Assembly: GCF_009758205.1 (NCBI RefSeq)
Contig: NZ_WRXN01000001.1
Coordinates: 930,001 to 994,000 of the forward strand
Reading direction: 5' to 3'
Source: Chitinophaga tropicalis
GTDB lineage: Bacteria; Bacteroidota; Bacteroidia; Chitinophagales; Chitinophagaceae
DNA length: 64,000 nucleotides
Shown piece by piece: positions 33,068 to 43,167 of the stretch. Every line of letters begins with the position of its first letter. Within the stretch, counting starts at the first letter, position 1. The notes below the pieces were generated by a model that searched no databases, was not told where the DNA came from, and saw nothing but the letters and a program-made list of their open reading frames with translations. A program made the position numbers and the translations under genes.

Positions 33068-35575
33068 ATGCTGAAGAAAATATTACTGCTGCAACTGTTA
33101 TTGATGGCTATAGGCTTAAGTGTTTATGCGCAGCTGCCTTCTTCATCACAAAGTCAATTGAGTCAGATCAAGGTTGATAATTTGTCTGATGACCAGATCA
33201 GGCAAATGGTGGCTGAGATGAAGAAAAGGAATGTTTCATACTCACAGATAGATCAATATGCCGCTCAGCAGGGAATATCGGAAACGGAAGTAGCCAAGTT
33301 AAAAGCCCGTATCAAACAGTTGAACCTTGACAGGGAGCTATCGGGCAATTCGGGAAGGAATGCTTTTAACCAGGATTCTACAGGAAGACGATACAGTGAT
33401 GATTATGAGCAGGATACGCTTTATTACTGGCAGGAGAAATATAAGAAAATAAAGGACCGTGAGGAGTTTGAGAAAGAAGTAAAACGCCGGAAGATATTTG
33501 GTACAGAGCTTTTCAGCAATAAGAACCTGACGTTTGAGCCCAATTTACGTATGGCAACTCCGCCCAATTACCGTCTGGCGGCAGAAGATGAGCTGATCAT
33601 TGATGTATATGGCTATTCAGAAGTACAACATCGTCTGAAGGTAAGCCCGGAAGGATATGTAAGGATCCCTTACCTGGGCCCGGTATATGTGAACGGACTT
33701 ACGATGGCGGAAGCGCAGACCCGTATTACCAAACAGTTAGCTACTATTTATGGCGGTATAAAATCAGGCAACACTTCTGTTCAGGTATCCCTGGGCAATA
33801 TCAGAAGCATAAGGGTGTTACTGATCGGGGAGGTGACCCAGCCGGGGACTTATACTTTGCCTTCGCTGGCAACAGTAGCTAATGCGCTGTATGTATCCGG
33901 TGGTCCGAACGAGAATGGTTCCTTCCGTAGCATAGATGTGATCCGCAACGGCAACCCGGTAGCTACTTTTGACCTGTATGATTTCCTTATTCATGGAGAC
34001 CTGACTAACAATGTGGTGTTACAGGATCAGGATATTGTAAAGATCAATCCGTATAAAATGAGAGTGGAATTGTCTGGAGAGATCAAACGTCCGGCCATCT
34101 TTGAAGCGAAAGACAACGAAACCTTACAGAATATTATTGATTTTGCCGGTGGATATACGGACAATTCCTTTAAAGAGGTGATTAAGGCCTTCAGGGTAAA
34201 TAACAGATCGCGTGAGGTGGTAAATGTAACAGCAGACCAGGTGGCTGCGTTTAAGCTGAAGTCTGGCGATAAATTCTTCGTGGATTCTATTCTGACCAAC
34301 AGATTTGCCAATCGTGTCACTATTTCCGGAGCTGTATTTCATCCCGGAGATTATGCGTTGGAGGAAGGAATGACTGTTGGCGATCTGATCAAAAAGGCGG
34401 ACGGTGTCCAGGAAGTAGCGGTGATGTCCAGGGGCGTTGTTCGCCGTTTACAGGAGGATTATACTCCATCTTACATCAGTTTTAACGTAAAGGATGCTAT
34501 AAGCGGAAATCAGAAGCTGGTACTGCAGCGTGAAGATAGTGTCATGATCTTTTCCAAACTGAAAATAAGGGAGGAATACCAGGTTAAGATAGATGGGGAA
34601 GTAAACAACCCGGGATATTTTAAATATGGTGACAGTATGCGCCTGGAAGACCTGATCCTGCTGGCAGGAGGTCTGAAAGATGCGGCGAGCCTGAAGCATG
34701 TGGAAATTTCCAGGAGGGTAAGGTCTAAGGGGACATATGATTCTACTGATACAAGAATGGCCATTACCCAACAGTTTGATATCAATGCTGACCTGGCAGG
34801 CAATCCTGCTGCTTCGGCATTTTCCCTGCAGCCTTTTGATGAGGTAATGATCCGCAGAGCCCCTTCTTACCTGGAGCAGGCGAATGTGTTGCTGGACGGA
34901 GAAGTTGTATATCCGGGTACATATGCTATCAATACCAAGAAAGAAAGGATCTCTGATATCATACGCCGGGCAGGTGGATTAAGGCCGGAAGCATATGCAG
35001 AAGGTGCGGTGATGCTGCGTAAAACTTTTGTTAACAGCTCAGACAGTTCTCTGCTATTGAATAAACTGGAAGTATTTTACAACAAGCTGAAAGATAGTAC
35101 AGACATTGAGAGAATGAGGAGCACAATTGAAAGAAAAGAACAATTGTTAGGTATACAGCTGGATAAAGTGCTGGCTCAGCCCGGTTCTAAATATGACCTT
35201 TATCTTGAAGAAGGGGATATTATCAGGGTGCCAAAGAAATTGCAGACAGTACAGATGTTCGGAGAGGTATACTTCCCGAAAAAAGTGAGATTTGACAGGA
35301 ACTTCTCTTTCCGTGATTATGTACGCGGGGCCGGTGGTTTTACTGCACAGGCATTGAAGAGAAGAAGTTATATTGTTTACTCGAATGGTGAAGTAAAAAG
35401 CACAAGGAAAGTATTGTTCTTTAACAGTTATCCGAAAGTAAAACCCGGAGCCGAGGTATATGTACCGATCAGAAAAGCAAGACAGGGGCTCAGTAGTGGT
35501 GAGGCGGTAGGGTTGGCCAGTGCAATGGCCTCTGTGGCATTGGTGATTGTTACTGTGATAAATACGATCAAATAG
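33068..35575 (+). CDS. Polysaccharide export outer-membrane protein with multiple SLBB domains (Wza-like)
   Basis: The 835-residue protein has a signal peptide (cut near 'SVYAQ'), a charged helical region (about 35-150), a Poly_export domain (about 170-250; 'PNYRLAAEDELIIDVYGYSE' and 'GYVRIPYLGPV') and a series of SLBB repeats to about 800 ('GEVTQPGTYTLPSLATVANA', 'GEVNNPGYFKYGDSM', 'GEVVYPGTYAINTKKE'). A final hydrophobic segment lies near the C-terminus. It is about twice as long as E. coli Wza because of the extra SLBB units, as is common in Bacteroidota. It should form the export channel for the operon's polysaccharide. Confidence 0.9.
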   Translation: MLKKILLLQLLLMAIGLSVYAQLPSSSQSQLSQIKVDNLSDDQIRQMVAEMKKRNVSYSQIDQYAAQQGISETEVAKLKARIKQLNLDRELSGNSGRNAFNQDSTGRRYSDDYEQDTLYYWQEKYKKIKDREEFEKEVKRRKIFGTELFSNKNLTFEPNLRMATPPNYRLAAEDELIIDVYGYSEVQHRLKVSPEGYVRIPYLGPVYVNGLTMAEAQTRITKQLATIYGGIKSGNTSVQVSLGNIRSIRVLLIGEVTQPGTYTLPSLATVANALYVSGGPNENGSFRSIDVIRNGNPVATFDLYDFLIHGDLTNNVVLQDQDIVKINPYKMRVELSGEIKRPAIFEAKDNETLQNIIDFAGGYTDNSFKEVIKAFRVNNRSREVVNVTADQVAAFKLKSGDKFFVDSILTNRFANRVTISGAVFHPGDYALEEGMTVGDLIKKADGVQEVAVMSRGVVRRLQEDYTPSYISFNVKDAISGNQKLVLQREDSVMIFSKLKIREEYQVKIDGEVNNPGYFKYGDSMRLEDLILLAGGLKDAASLKHVEISRRVRSKGTYDSTDTRMAITQQFDINADLAGNPAASAFSLQPFDEVMIRRAPSYLEQANVLLDGEVVYPGTYAINTKKERISDIIRRAGGLRPEAYAEGAVMLRKTFVNSSDSSLLLNKLEVFYNKLKDSTDIERMRSTIERKEQLLGIQLDKVLAQPGSKYDLYLEEGDIIRVPKKLQTVQMFGEVYFPKKVRFDRNFSFRDYVRGAGGFTAQALKRRSYIVYSNGEVKSTRKVLFFNSYPKVKPGAEVYVPIRKARQGLSSGEAVGLASAMASVALVIVTVINTIK

Positions 35576-35605
35576 CTAGTAATTTTAGTAGAATAATCAA
35601 CTGAG

Positions 35606-36667
35606 ATGCCAGATATATCACAAAAAGAAGAAATATCCTTAAAGGACCTGATACTTACCATACAAGGTTGGTGGAAATATCTGTTGAGCAAATGGTTGAT
35701 AGTTGTTATCATGGGATTAGTTGGAGCAGGGTTAGGAATTTTATATTCTGTAACACAAAAACCAAAGTATGTGGGGGAACTGACATTTGTGATGGAAGAA
35801 AGTAAATCAAACCCATTGGGCAGCTATGCCGGTCTTGCTAGTCAATTTGGGCTGGATCTTGGCGGCGCTGGTGGGATAGGTGTATTTTCCGGAGATAACA
35901 TTATGGAATTTCTCAGGTCCCGGCTGATGGTAGAAAAAACCTTGTTATCCGGAGTTACTGTGAATGGCAAAACTGAGAGCCTCGCGGATCTGTATATTGC
36001 CACATATAATCTGAGAGACCAGTGGAAGAAGGATGCTGGTACCGCGAGTATCTCTTTCGCGTATAATAAAGACAGGGCTGAGTTTAGCCGTGTGCAGGAC
36101 AGTATATTGAACATACTGTATACGCTTATCATTAAGAAAAATCTGACGGTGACCAAGCCTGACAAAAAGCTCAGTTTCCTGTCAGTGAATATTACATCTG
36201 AAAATGAGGTCTTTTCAAAAATATTTGCGGAGAGGTTGGTTAAGGAGGCGTTGGACTTTTATATCAGTACCAAGACCAGGCGTTCCAAGCAGAATGTAGA
36301 TGTATTGCAGGCAAAGGCAGACTCTATTGAGAGATTATTAAACCGTAAAACGTATTCTGCTGCCGCGCAGCAGGACCTGAATCAGAATCCTGTAAGAAAT
36401 ATGGCCACGGTGGGTGCTGAAGTTGTATCAAGGGATAAAATGATACTGCAGACCGTATATGGAGAAGTACTCAAAAACCTGGAGCTCAGTAAACTGACTA
36501 TGGCACAGGAAACACCTGTTATCCAGATCGTTGACACGCCTATCTATCCACTGAAGAGAGAACGTTTCGGTAAATTAAAGGGAATTGTTTCAGGAGGTTT
36601 TTTGGGAGGGTTTCTATGTGCGATTTTCCTGATAGGGATAAGCCTGTACCGTAACATTATGCGTTAG
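35606..36667 (+). CDS. Polysaccharide chain-length determinant (Wzz) family protein
   Basis: The 353-residue inner-membrane protein has two transmembrane segments (about 31-50 and 325-346) flanking a periplasmic, mostly helical part. This is the Wzz/PCP topology. It begins 'LKDLILTIQGWWKYLLSKW' and has 'PIYPLKRERFGKLKG' before the second segment, the usual proline-rich block. No cytoplasmic tyrosine kinase domain follows and none is elsewhere in the window. It would set polymer length with the Wzy-like protein at 47974. Confidence 0.88.
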   Translation: MPDISQKEEISLKDLILTIQGWWKYLLSKWLIVVIMGLVGAGLGILYSVTQKPKYVGELTFVMEESKSNPLGSYAGLASQFGLDLGGAGGIGVFSGDNIMEFLRSRLMVEKTLLSGVTVNGKTESLADLYIATYNLRDQWKKDAGTASISFAYNKDRAEFSRVQDSILNILYTLIIKKNLTVTKPDKKLSFLSVNITSENEVFSKIFAERLVKEALDFYISTKTRRSKQNVDVLQAKADSIERLLNRKTYSAAAQQDLNQNPVRNMATVGAEVVSRDKMILQTVYGEVLKNLELSKLTMAQETPVIQIVDTPIYPLKRERFGKLKGIVSGGFLGGFLCAIFLIGISLYRNIMR

Positions 36668-36717
36668 GACATTATTCGGACTGTCAACTATAAAATATTA
36701 AATTCTAAAGTAGTTAT

Positions 36718-37491
36718 ATGAAGGTAGTTATTCTGGCTGGTGGCCTGGGAACCAGATTGTCTGAGGAAACTTCAGTAAAACCAAAGCCAATGGTAGAGAT
36801 AGGAGGTATGCCTATACTGTGGCACATTATGAAGATCTATTCTGCCCATGGCTTCAATGATTTTATTATTTGCCTGGGATATAAGGGATATCTCATCAAA
36901 GAATATTTCGCTAACTACTTTCTACACAAATCAGATGTTACTATTGATCTGAAGAATAACTCATTAAAAGTTCATGATTCCCAGGCTGAGCCATGGACGA
37001 TTACACTGGTAGATACTGGTATTGATTCCATGACAGGCGGCCGGATTAAACGTATAGCTCCGCATGTAGGTAATGAAACATTTATGCTTACCTATGGAGA
37101 TGGTGTGGGAGATGTAGACATTTCAAAACTACTGGCATTTCATAAGAATAATAATAAGTATTGTACCGTGACTTCTGTTCAGCCTACAGGCCGTTTTGGA
37201 GCGCTTAACATTGGTAAGGATAACGAGGTACATTCTTTTATGGAAAAACCTAAGGGTGATGGTTCGTGGATCAACGGCGGTTTTTTTGTATGTGAACCGG
37301 CTGTATTCAACTATATTGACGGAGATCATACCTTGTGGGAAAGAGAACCTATGGAGAGATTGGCTAGCGACGGGCAGATGGCTGCATTCAAACATGACGG
37401 GTTCTGGAAGCCAATGGATACCTTACGTGACAAGCATGAACTTGAGTCTGACTGGAATAATAATATTGCCAAGTGGAAGATATGGAAGTAA
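36718..37491 (+). CDS. rfbF: Glucose-1-phosphate cytidylyltransferase
   Basis: RfbF makes CDP-glucose from CTP and glucose 1-phosphate, the first step to CDP-3,6-dideoxyhexoses. The 257-residue protein has the nucleotidyltransferase signature 'ILAGGLGTRLSEETSVKPKP' at 5-24 and the family-specific 'GGMPILWHIMKIYSAHG', 'LTYGDGVGD' and 'EKPKGDGSWINGGFFV'. Length equals that of Salmonella RfbF. Its stop overlaps the likely start of rfbG. Confidence 0.95.
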   Translation: MKVVILAGGLGTRLSEETSVKPKPMVEIGGMPILWHIMKIYSAHGFNDFIICLGYKGYLIKEYFANYFLHKSDVTIDLKNNSLKVHDSQAEPWTITLVDTGIDSMTGGRIKRIAPHVGNETFMLTYGDGVGDVDISKLLAFHKNNNKYCTVTSVQPTGRFGALNIGKDNEVHSFMEKPKGDGSWINGGFFVCEPAVFNYIDGDHTLWEREPMERLASDGQMAAFKHDGFWKPMDTLRDKHELESDWNNNIAKWKIWK

Positions 37492-38579
37492 TAAAGGATG
37501 CTCCAATGCTATTTACTGAAACATATAAAGGGAAAAAGATATTTCTGACCGGACATACCGGTTTTAAAGGCAGCTGGCTATTAGTATGGTTACACCAGCT
37601 GGGTGCAAAGGTAAAAGGATATTCCCTGGCTCCGGAGAAGGCAGATGATCTGTATCATCAGTTGAATGGAGATTCACTGTGTGAATCAGTGATTGCGGAT
37701 ATCATGGATTATGAACGCCTGGAGAAAGAACTACTGGCTTTCGAACCAGATTTTATATTCCACCTGGCCGCGCAGCCACTTGTACGGCTGTCATATGAGA
37801 AGCCGGTAGAGACTTTTGCAATAAACAGTATTGGAACTGCACATGTGTTACAGGCCCTGGCCAGGTTGAACAAACCCTGTAATGCGGTGATGATCACTAC
37901 TGATAAAGTGTATCATAATAATGAATGGATATATCCCTACCGCGAGACTGATCAGCTGGGAGGTTATGACCCTTATAGCGCAAGTAAGGCCTGTGCTGAG
38001 CTGGTTATCAATTCCTATCGTAATTCATTCTTTAATATAAATGAGTATGATAGTCACTGGAAAGCTGTTGCTGTAGCCCGTGCCGGCAACGTAATAGGGG
38101 GTGGTGACTGGGCCAGGGACAGGATTATACCAGATATTGTACGCGCTCTGCGAAACGGACAACCGGTATCTGTACGTAATCCCCGCTCAGTACGACCCTG
38201 GCAGCATGTACTGGAGCCATTAGGCGGTTACCTGTTGTTAGGACATTACCTGTCAGTTGCACCTTACCAATATTCAACAGCATATAATTTCGGTCCTTTT
38301 ATGGAAGACAATATGGAAGTAGAGGACCTGGTAAAGGTAGCATTGGAAATATGGCAGGAAGGAACATATGAAGTGCAGCAGCTGAAAGGCCAGCCACATG
38401 AAGCAGGATTGTTGCGTCTGGATATCAGCAAAGCGATCAATGAACTGAAATGGAAACCTAAGCTGAACGCCGCCCAGGCTGTAGAAAGAACTATTAACTG
38501 GTATAAAGAAGTGAGCTCCGGTAAAATGGAAGCTTATGATCTGGTAAGAAGAGATATAGAAAGATATGTCACAGCTTAA
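37482..38579 (+). CDS. rfbG: CDP-glucose 4,6-dehydratase
   Basis: RfbG turns CDP-glucose into CDP-4-keto-6-deoxyglucose. The product of 365 residues has the SDR motif 'FLTGHTGFKGSWL', 'HLAAQPLVRLSYEKPVETF' and the YxxxK catalytic pair in 'YDPYSASKACAE', preceded by 'TTDKVYHNNEW', all typical of RfbG. The ATG at 37482 overlaps the rfbF stop by 10 bases; an in-frame GTG at 37473 and an ATG at 37506 are alternatives. Confidence 0.95.
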   Translation: MEVIKDAPMLFTETYKGKKIFLTGHTGFKGSWLLVWLHQLGAKVKGYSLAPEKADDLYHQLNGDSLCESVIADIMDYERLEKELLAFEPDFIFHLAAQPLVRLSYEKPVETFAINSIGTAHVLQALARLNKPCNAVMITTDKVYHNNEWIYPYRETDQLGGYDPYSASKACAELVINSYRNSFFNINEYDSHWKAVAVARAGNVIGGGDWARDRIIPDIVRALRNGQPVSVRNPRSVRPWQHVLEPLGGYLLLGHYLSVAPYQYSTAYNFGPFMEDNMEVEDLVKVALEIWQEGTYEVQQLKGQPHEAGLLRLDISKAINELKWKPKLNAAQAVERTINWYKEVSSGKMEAYDLVRRDIERYVTA

Positions 38580-39468
38580 AGTATTGATACTGGGAAGTTC
38601 CGGTTTTGTTGGACGTAATATACAGGATGTTTTACAGGCCGGCTTTAGTGTTTATGGCACTACGCGTAATGTTGCATATGTAAATGAAACCACCCTTTTC
38701 TTTGATTTTGAGATAAGGGAAACCTGGGGTAATATTCTTGCTCTAAAGCCGGATTTCATAATTAATGCTGCCGGTTATGGTGTAGTGAAATACCAGAAGG
38801 AACCAGAGAGAATGAAAATGGTCAATTACTATCTGCCTTATCAACTTAAAGAATATCTGGATATAAACCTGCCGGAATTTTTTTGGATACAGGTAGGTTC
38901 TGCATTTGAATACGACCTGGGACTTGAGGCATTGAACGAAAGTTCACCAGCAATGCCACTGACGGATTATGGGATCAGTAAACAACTATTTTCGCAATAT
39001 TTGCAGCTATCAGGACGAAGAAACTATGTTATTCTTCGTCCTTTCGCTATGTTCGGCCCAGGGGAAGATGAAAGTAAGATAGTACCGGCACTGGTGATGG
39101 CGCAACGGAAACAGGAAGTGATCAACCTCTCCAGCGGGGAGCAAAAGCGGGATTATTTCTATGTAAAAGACCTGGCAGCGTTCATTGCACATATCATTTC
39201 CGGCGATCTATCCATAGTAGCTGGTGAAGTGATCAATATAGGTTCTTCAACTGCAATGTCTCTAAGAGAACTGGCAGCTGGAATTAAAGAATATTTGCCT
39301 GATTTTAACAGCGACTACTGGAACTGGGGTGCTGTTGAACAGAGGGAGAATGAGAGTAAAGCTTTTTATAACGGTTCCGATAAAGGCATTAAACTGGGGT
39401 TTAAACAAACTTTGTTCAGTGAAGCCTGCAGAGAAACTATCAACTATTATTATCAGAAAGAGATATGA
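38566..39468 (+). CDS. NAD(P)-dependent sugar reductase, probable CDP-paratose synthase
   Basis: The 300-residue SDR protein has the nucleotide-binding 'ILGSSGFVG' at 8-16, 'INAAGYG', and the catalytic YxxxK in '[11 protein letters not shown]'. It sits between rfbG and rfbH, with overlaps of 14 and 4 bases. In Salmonella this position in the pathway is filled by RfbS or RfbJ, which reduce the 4-keto group of CDP-3,6-dideoxy-hexulose to CDP-paratose or CDP-abequose. As rfbE, a paratose epimerase, is present, the paratose activity is inferred. The sequence itself shows only the fold. Confidence 0.75.
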   Translation: MSQLKVLILGSSGFVGRNIQDVLQAGFSVYGTTRNVAYVNETTLFFDFEIRETWGNILALKPDFIINAAGYGVVKYQKEPERMKMVNYYLPYQLKEYLDINLPEFFWIQVGSAFEYDLGLEALNESSPAMPLTDYGISKQLFSQYLQLSGRRNYVILRPFAMFGPGEDESKIVPALVMAQRKQEVINLSSGEQKRDYFYVKDLAAFIAHIISGDLSIVAGEVINIGSSTAMSLRELAAGIKEYLPDFNSDYWNWGAVEQRENESKAFYNGSDKGIKLGFKQTLFSEACRETINYYYQKEI

Positions 39469-40775
39469 GTTTTAAAAATATTGATGGTGCATTAACGGAT
39501 GCATTAAAACAGGTGGCTGCAAAAAATATCCGGAGAACTATTGAACCGGGTAAGGACTATATACCAGTAACGGGTAAAATACTGGATGAAGAAGACCTTC
39601 TCTGGGGAGTAGATGCTGTGCTGGATGGTTGGCTTACAACAGGCCGGTTTGGACCACAGTTTGAAAGGGAATTTGCGCGTTGGTTTGGTTCCCGCTTTTC
39701 TGCGCTGGTAAACTCCGGATCATCTGCCAACCTGGTTGCATTTTATGCCCTTACTTCTCCTAAACTGGGAGAAAGGGCCATCAAGCCAGGAGATGAAGTG
39801 ATCACTGTTGCTGCCGGTTTTCCTACTACTGTGAATCCTATTATTCAGTTTGGCGCTATCCCTGTTTTTGTTGATGTTGATATACCAACTTATAATATTA
39901 AGGCTGAGCTGATAGAGAAGGCTGTATCTCCCAAAACGAAGGCAATCATGATTGCCCATACATTGGGAAATCCATATAACCTGACGGAAGTAATGCGTGT
40001 TGCAAAGAAATATAACCTTTGGGTTATAGAAGATGACTGCGACTCATTGGGAGCTACCTACCAGGGCCGGAAAACCGGTACTTTCGGAGATCTTGCTACT
40101 GTATCTTTCTATCCTGCGCACCATATCACTATGGGAGAGGGAGGCGCTGTACTGGTAAATAATGCATCGCTGAAAAAAATAGTAGAGAGTTTTAGAGATT
40201 GGGGCCGTGACTGCTGGTGTGAACCTGGAAAGGATAATACTTGCGGAAAACGTTTTGAGTGGGAGCTGGGTGATCTGCCCTGTGGATATGATCATAAATA
40301 TACATACTCCCATATCGGTTTTAACCTGAAAGTAACCGATATGCAGGCGGCGATTGGTCTCAGCCAACTGAAGAAAGCCGATGGTTATGTTGAAACAAGA
40401 AGAACTAACCACCGTCTCCTGTATAAAAAGCTGCAACAGTTTGAAGAAGACTTTATACTGCATGAGGCCACTCCTGAAAGTAATCCAAGCTGGTTCGGTT
40501 TTATGGTCACCATAAAAGCGAACAGCAGGATGGACCGTAATGAACTGGTGCAATACCTGGAAGAAAATAAGATCGGTACCCGTTTGCTTTTTGCCGGTAA
40601 CCTTATCAAACAACCTGCCTATAAGAATATTGAGAAGAGAATTGTAGGCGATCTGCATAATACAGATATCATAATGAACAGGTCTTTCTGGCTAGGTGTA
40701 TGGCCAGGCTTGAATGAGCAGCATTATGACTACATTGCTGATACTATTAATAATTTTATAAAAAGTAAGATATGA
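39465..40775 (+). CDS. rfbH: CDP-6-deoxy-4-hexulose 3-dehydrase (E1)
   Basis: This PMP-dependent iron-sulfur enzyme removes the 3-hydroxyl of CDP-4-keto-6-deoxyglucose. In the 436-residue protein the usual PLP lysine is replaced by histidine in '[13 protein letters not shown]' (His219-His220), the hallmark of E1. The 2Fe-2S ligands fit the known spacing C-x57-C-x1-C-x7-C exactly: Cys192, Cys250, Cys252 and Cys260. These two features exclude an ordinary aminotransferase. It overlaps both neighbours by four bases (ATGA type). Its partner reductase (E3, RfbI/AscD) is not in the window. Confidence 0.97.
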   Translation: MSFKNIDGALTDALKQVAAKNIRRTIEPGKDYIPVTGKILDEEDLLWGVDAVLDGWLTTGRFGPQFEREFARWFGSRFSALVNSGSSANLVAFYALTSPKLGERAIKPGDEVITVAAGFPTTVNPIIQFGAIPVFVDVDIPTYNIKAELIEKAVSPKTKAIMIAHTLGNPYNLTEVMRVAKKYNLWVIEDDCDSLGATYQGRKTGTFGDLATVSFYPAHHITMGEGGAVLVNNASLKKIVESFRDWGRDCWCEPGKDNTCGKRFEWELGDLPCGYDHKYTYSHIGFNLKVTDMQAAIGLSQLKKADGYVETRRTNHRLLYKKLQQFEEDFILHEATPESNPSWFGFMVTIKANSRMDRNELVQYLEENKIGTRLLFAGNLIKQPAYKNIEKRIVGDLHNTDIIMNRSFWLGVWPGLNEQHYDYIADTINNFIKSKI

Positions 40776-41797
40776 GATATCTCATAACCGGAGGTTGTGG
40801 CTTTCTGGGATCAAATCTGGCCGCTGAGGTTTTAAGGAAAGGAGATGAACTTTTCGTCTTTGATAACCTGTATCGTACCGGAACAGAGAAAAATCTGGAA
40901 TGGCTGAAGTCGCTGGGGAAATTTAAATTCTACCATGCAGATATCCGTTCTTATAATGATGTTGAATATGCAGTAAGGGATGCAAGACCGGATATATTAT
41001 TCCATCTCGCTGGACAGGTGGCTATGACAACATCCCTGGACAACCCAAGGTTTGATTTTGAGGTAAATGTTCTAGGTGGGAACAATGTTCTGGAAGCAGT
41101 GAGGAAATATTCTCCTGAAACAATTGTTACTTATTCGTCAACCAACAAAGTATATGGTGATCTCGAAGAGATAGCGTATGAAGAAACTGCTACCAGGTAT
41201 ATTGCCAAAGGTTATGAAAGTGGGTTCAGCGAAGATCTGCCACTGAATTTCCAGTCGCCTTACGGCTGTTCAAAAGGAGCAACAGATCAATACATGCGTG
41301 ATTACGCCCGCATGTTTGATATCAGGACTATCGTGTTCAGACATTCTTCGATCTTTGGAGGGAGGCAGTTTGCTACAGCAGATCAGGGCTGGGTGGGCTG
41401 GTTCGTAAAACAGGCGGTTGATATTAAGAAGGGAGCTCTGAAAGAACAATTTACTATCTCCGGCAATGGTAAACAAGTAAGAGATATTCTGTTTGCGGAT
41501 GATTTGATCTCCTGTTATTTTTCCGCTGTTGCGAATATAGATAAAACCAGGGGCCAGGTATATAATATTGGTGGAGGTATTGACAACAGCCTTTCATTAT
41601 TGGAGCTTTTCGGCATACTGGAGCAGAAGCTTGATGTAAAAATGAATTATAAACAATTACCCTGGAGAAAGAGTGACCAGAAGGTCTTTGTAGCGGAAAT
41701 ATCCAAGGCATCCAGAGAATTTGGATGGAAACCTGGGATGAATAAGTTCCAGGGCGTTGAAGAAATGTACAAATGGGTGCAAAACAGTAATATATAA
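40772..41797 (+). CDS. rfbE: CDP-paratose 2-epimerase (CDP-tyvelose synthase)
   Basis: RfbE inverts C2 of CDP-paratose to give CDP-tyvelose. The 341-residue protein starts '[20 protein letters not shown]' and has '[20 protein letters not shown]', '[12 protein letters not shown]', '[20 protein letters not shown]' and '[19 protein letters not shown]'. From memory of Salmonella RfbE these blocks match closely. It is the gene that points to tyvelose rather than abequose or ascarylose. Start overlaps the rfbH stop by four bases. Confidence 0.93.
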   Translation: MRYLITGGCGFLGSNLAAEVLRKGDELFVFDNLYRTGTEKNLEWLKSLGKFKFYHADIRSYNDVEYAVRDARPDILFHLAGQVAMTTSLDNPRFDFEVNVLGGNNVLEAVRKYSPETIVTYSSTNKVYGDLEEIAYEETATRYIAKGYESGFSEDLPLNFQSPYGCSKGATDQYMRDYARMFDIRTIVFRHSSIFGGRQFATADQGWVGWFVKQAVDIKKGALKEQFTISGNGKQVRDILFADDLISCYFSAVANIDKTRGQVYNIGGGIDNSLSLLELFGILEQKLDVKMNYKQLPWRKSDQKVFVAEISKASREFGWKPGMNKFQGVEEMYKWVQNSNI

Positions 41798-43167
41798 TGA
41801 AACCTGCGGGCAACGGCTCAACTGTGATAGGTAGACTTCAGCGGTTGTTAGGTATTGACAAAGCAATATTCTTTACGGCCCTTACAAGAGGAGTGCAGGC
41901 AATTGGCGGAGTAGCTACTGTTTCGCTGATTCTTGCTTTCCTCACAAAAGAGGAGCAGGGATATTATTACACATTTGGTAGCATACTCGCTTTACAGATC
42001 TTTTTTGAGTTAGGCTTTACTGCGATTATTACACAATATGTAGCCCATGAAATGGCCTATCTTTCATGGGGAGAAGATGGTAGGCCTGGAGGAGATGCCC
42101 GACATCTGTCCCGCTTATCTTCTTTACTGAGGTTCAGTGTGAAATGGTACCTGATCATAAGCGCAGCGTTACTATTGATCCTTGTTGTTAGCGGAGGCTT
42201 TTTTTTCAGACGGTTTGGTGTGTTAGATTATACTGCATGGTTCCTGCCATGGGTTATATTATCGGTGGCCACATCCTGTCTGTTATTTATAAATCCCCTG
42301 CTGGCATTTCTCGAAGGAATGGGAAAAGTGAAAGAGGTGGCCAAGATTCGCCTGGCACAGCAGTTATCAAATATGTTCCTGGTCTGGATCGTATTGTTGC
42401 TGCATGGGAAATTATATGCAGGTGGGGTAGGTAGTCTCGTTTCTTTCCTGTTTCTCGCAGGCTGTCTGTGTTTCGGTAAGTTTAAAATCTTGCTGGTTGC
42501 TATATGGAATGCAAAGGGACCAGATGTTGTCAACTATAAGCAGGAAATCTTTCCTTACCAGTTTCGCATGGCGTTAAGCTGGATGGCCAGTTATTTTATA
42601 TTCCAGTTATTCAACCCGGTGTTATTTGCATATGAAGGGCCGGTTGTGGCTGGACAGATGGGGTTAACGCTGTCTGTACTGAATAATGTACTGGCGCTTT
42701 CTATCAGCTGGATCAGTACCAAGGTTCCTCTTTGGTCAGGATTTATCGCCAGGAAAGAATATACTGAGCTTGACAACTCCTTTGGTAAAACGCTGAAGCA
42801 ATCTTCTTTTATAAACTTTGCCGGTCTGCTGACTTTATTTCTGCTGGTATTTGCGCTGAGGTTTATGCATCTGAAGGTTGCTGACAGGATATTGCCTTAT
42901 TTCCCACTGGCTATGTTGATGATCTCTGTTTTTTTCAACAACCTGATCAATGGGTGGGCTACGTACCTAAGATGTCATAAAAAAGAACCATTCCTTTTTC
43001 AATCAATTGTAGTGGGAATATTGTGCGGATTGTCCACTTTATTGCTGGGAAAGTATTTCGGCGTGAAAGGGATTACTGCCGGATATTGCTTTATTACCGT
43101 GTTCGTTAGTGCTGTGTGGGCTTTGAACCTATTTGTGAAAAATAAGAAACTTTGGCATGAGGTCTGA
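41797..43167 (+). CDS. Wzx-type polysaccharide flippase
   Basis: The 456-residue protein is strongly hydrophobic with about 12 predicted membrane segments in two halves and a basic start, the MATE/MOP polysaccharide-transporter layout. Flippases move lipid-linked repeat units across the inner membrane. It begins on the last base of the rfbE stop (TAATG). Sequence within this family is too variable to name the substrate. Confidence 0.85.
   Translation: MKPAGNGSTVIGRLQRLLGIDKAIFFTALTRGVQAIGGVATVSLILAFLTKEEQGYYYTFGSILALQIFFELGFTAIITQYVAHEMAYLSWGEDGRPGGDARHLSRLSSLLRFSVKWYLIISAALLLILVVSGGFFFRRFGVLDYTAWFLPWVILSVATSCLLFINPLLAFLEGMGKVKEVAKIRLAQQLSNMFLVWIVLLLHGKLYAGGVGSLVSFLFLAGCLCFGKFKILLVAIWNAKGPDVVNYKQEIFPYQFRMALSWMASYFIFQLFNPVLFAYEGPVVAGQMGLTLSVLNNVLALSISWISTKVPLWSGFIARKEYTELDNSFGKTLKQSSFINFAGLLTLFLLVFALRFMHLKVADRILPYFPLAMLMISVFFNNLINGWATYLRCHKKEPFLFQSIVVGILCGLSTLLLGKYFGVKGITAGYCFITVFVSAVWALNLFVKNKKLWHEV

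Noticed and set aside
37482..41797. dTDP-rhamnose pathway
   Set aside because: The nucleotidyltransferase and dehydratase are the CDP type (RfbF/RfbG), and RfbH has E1 hallmarks; no rmlA-D set is present.
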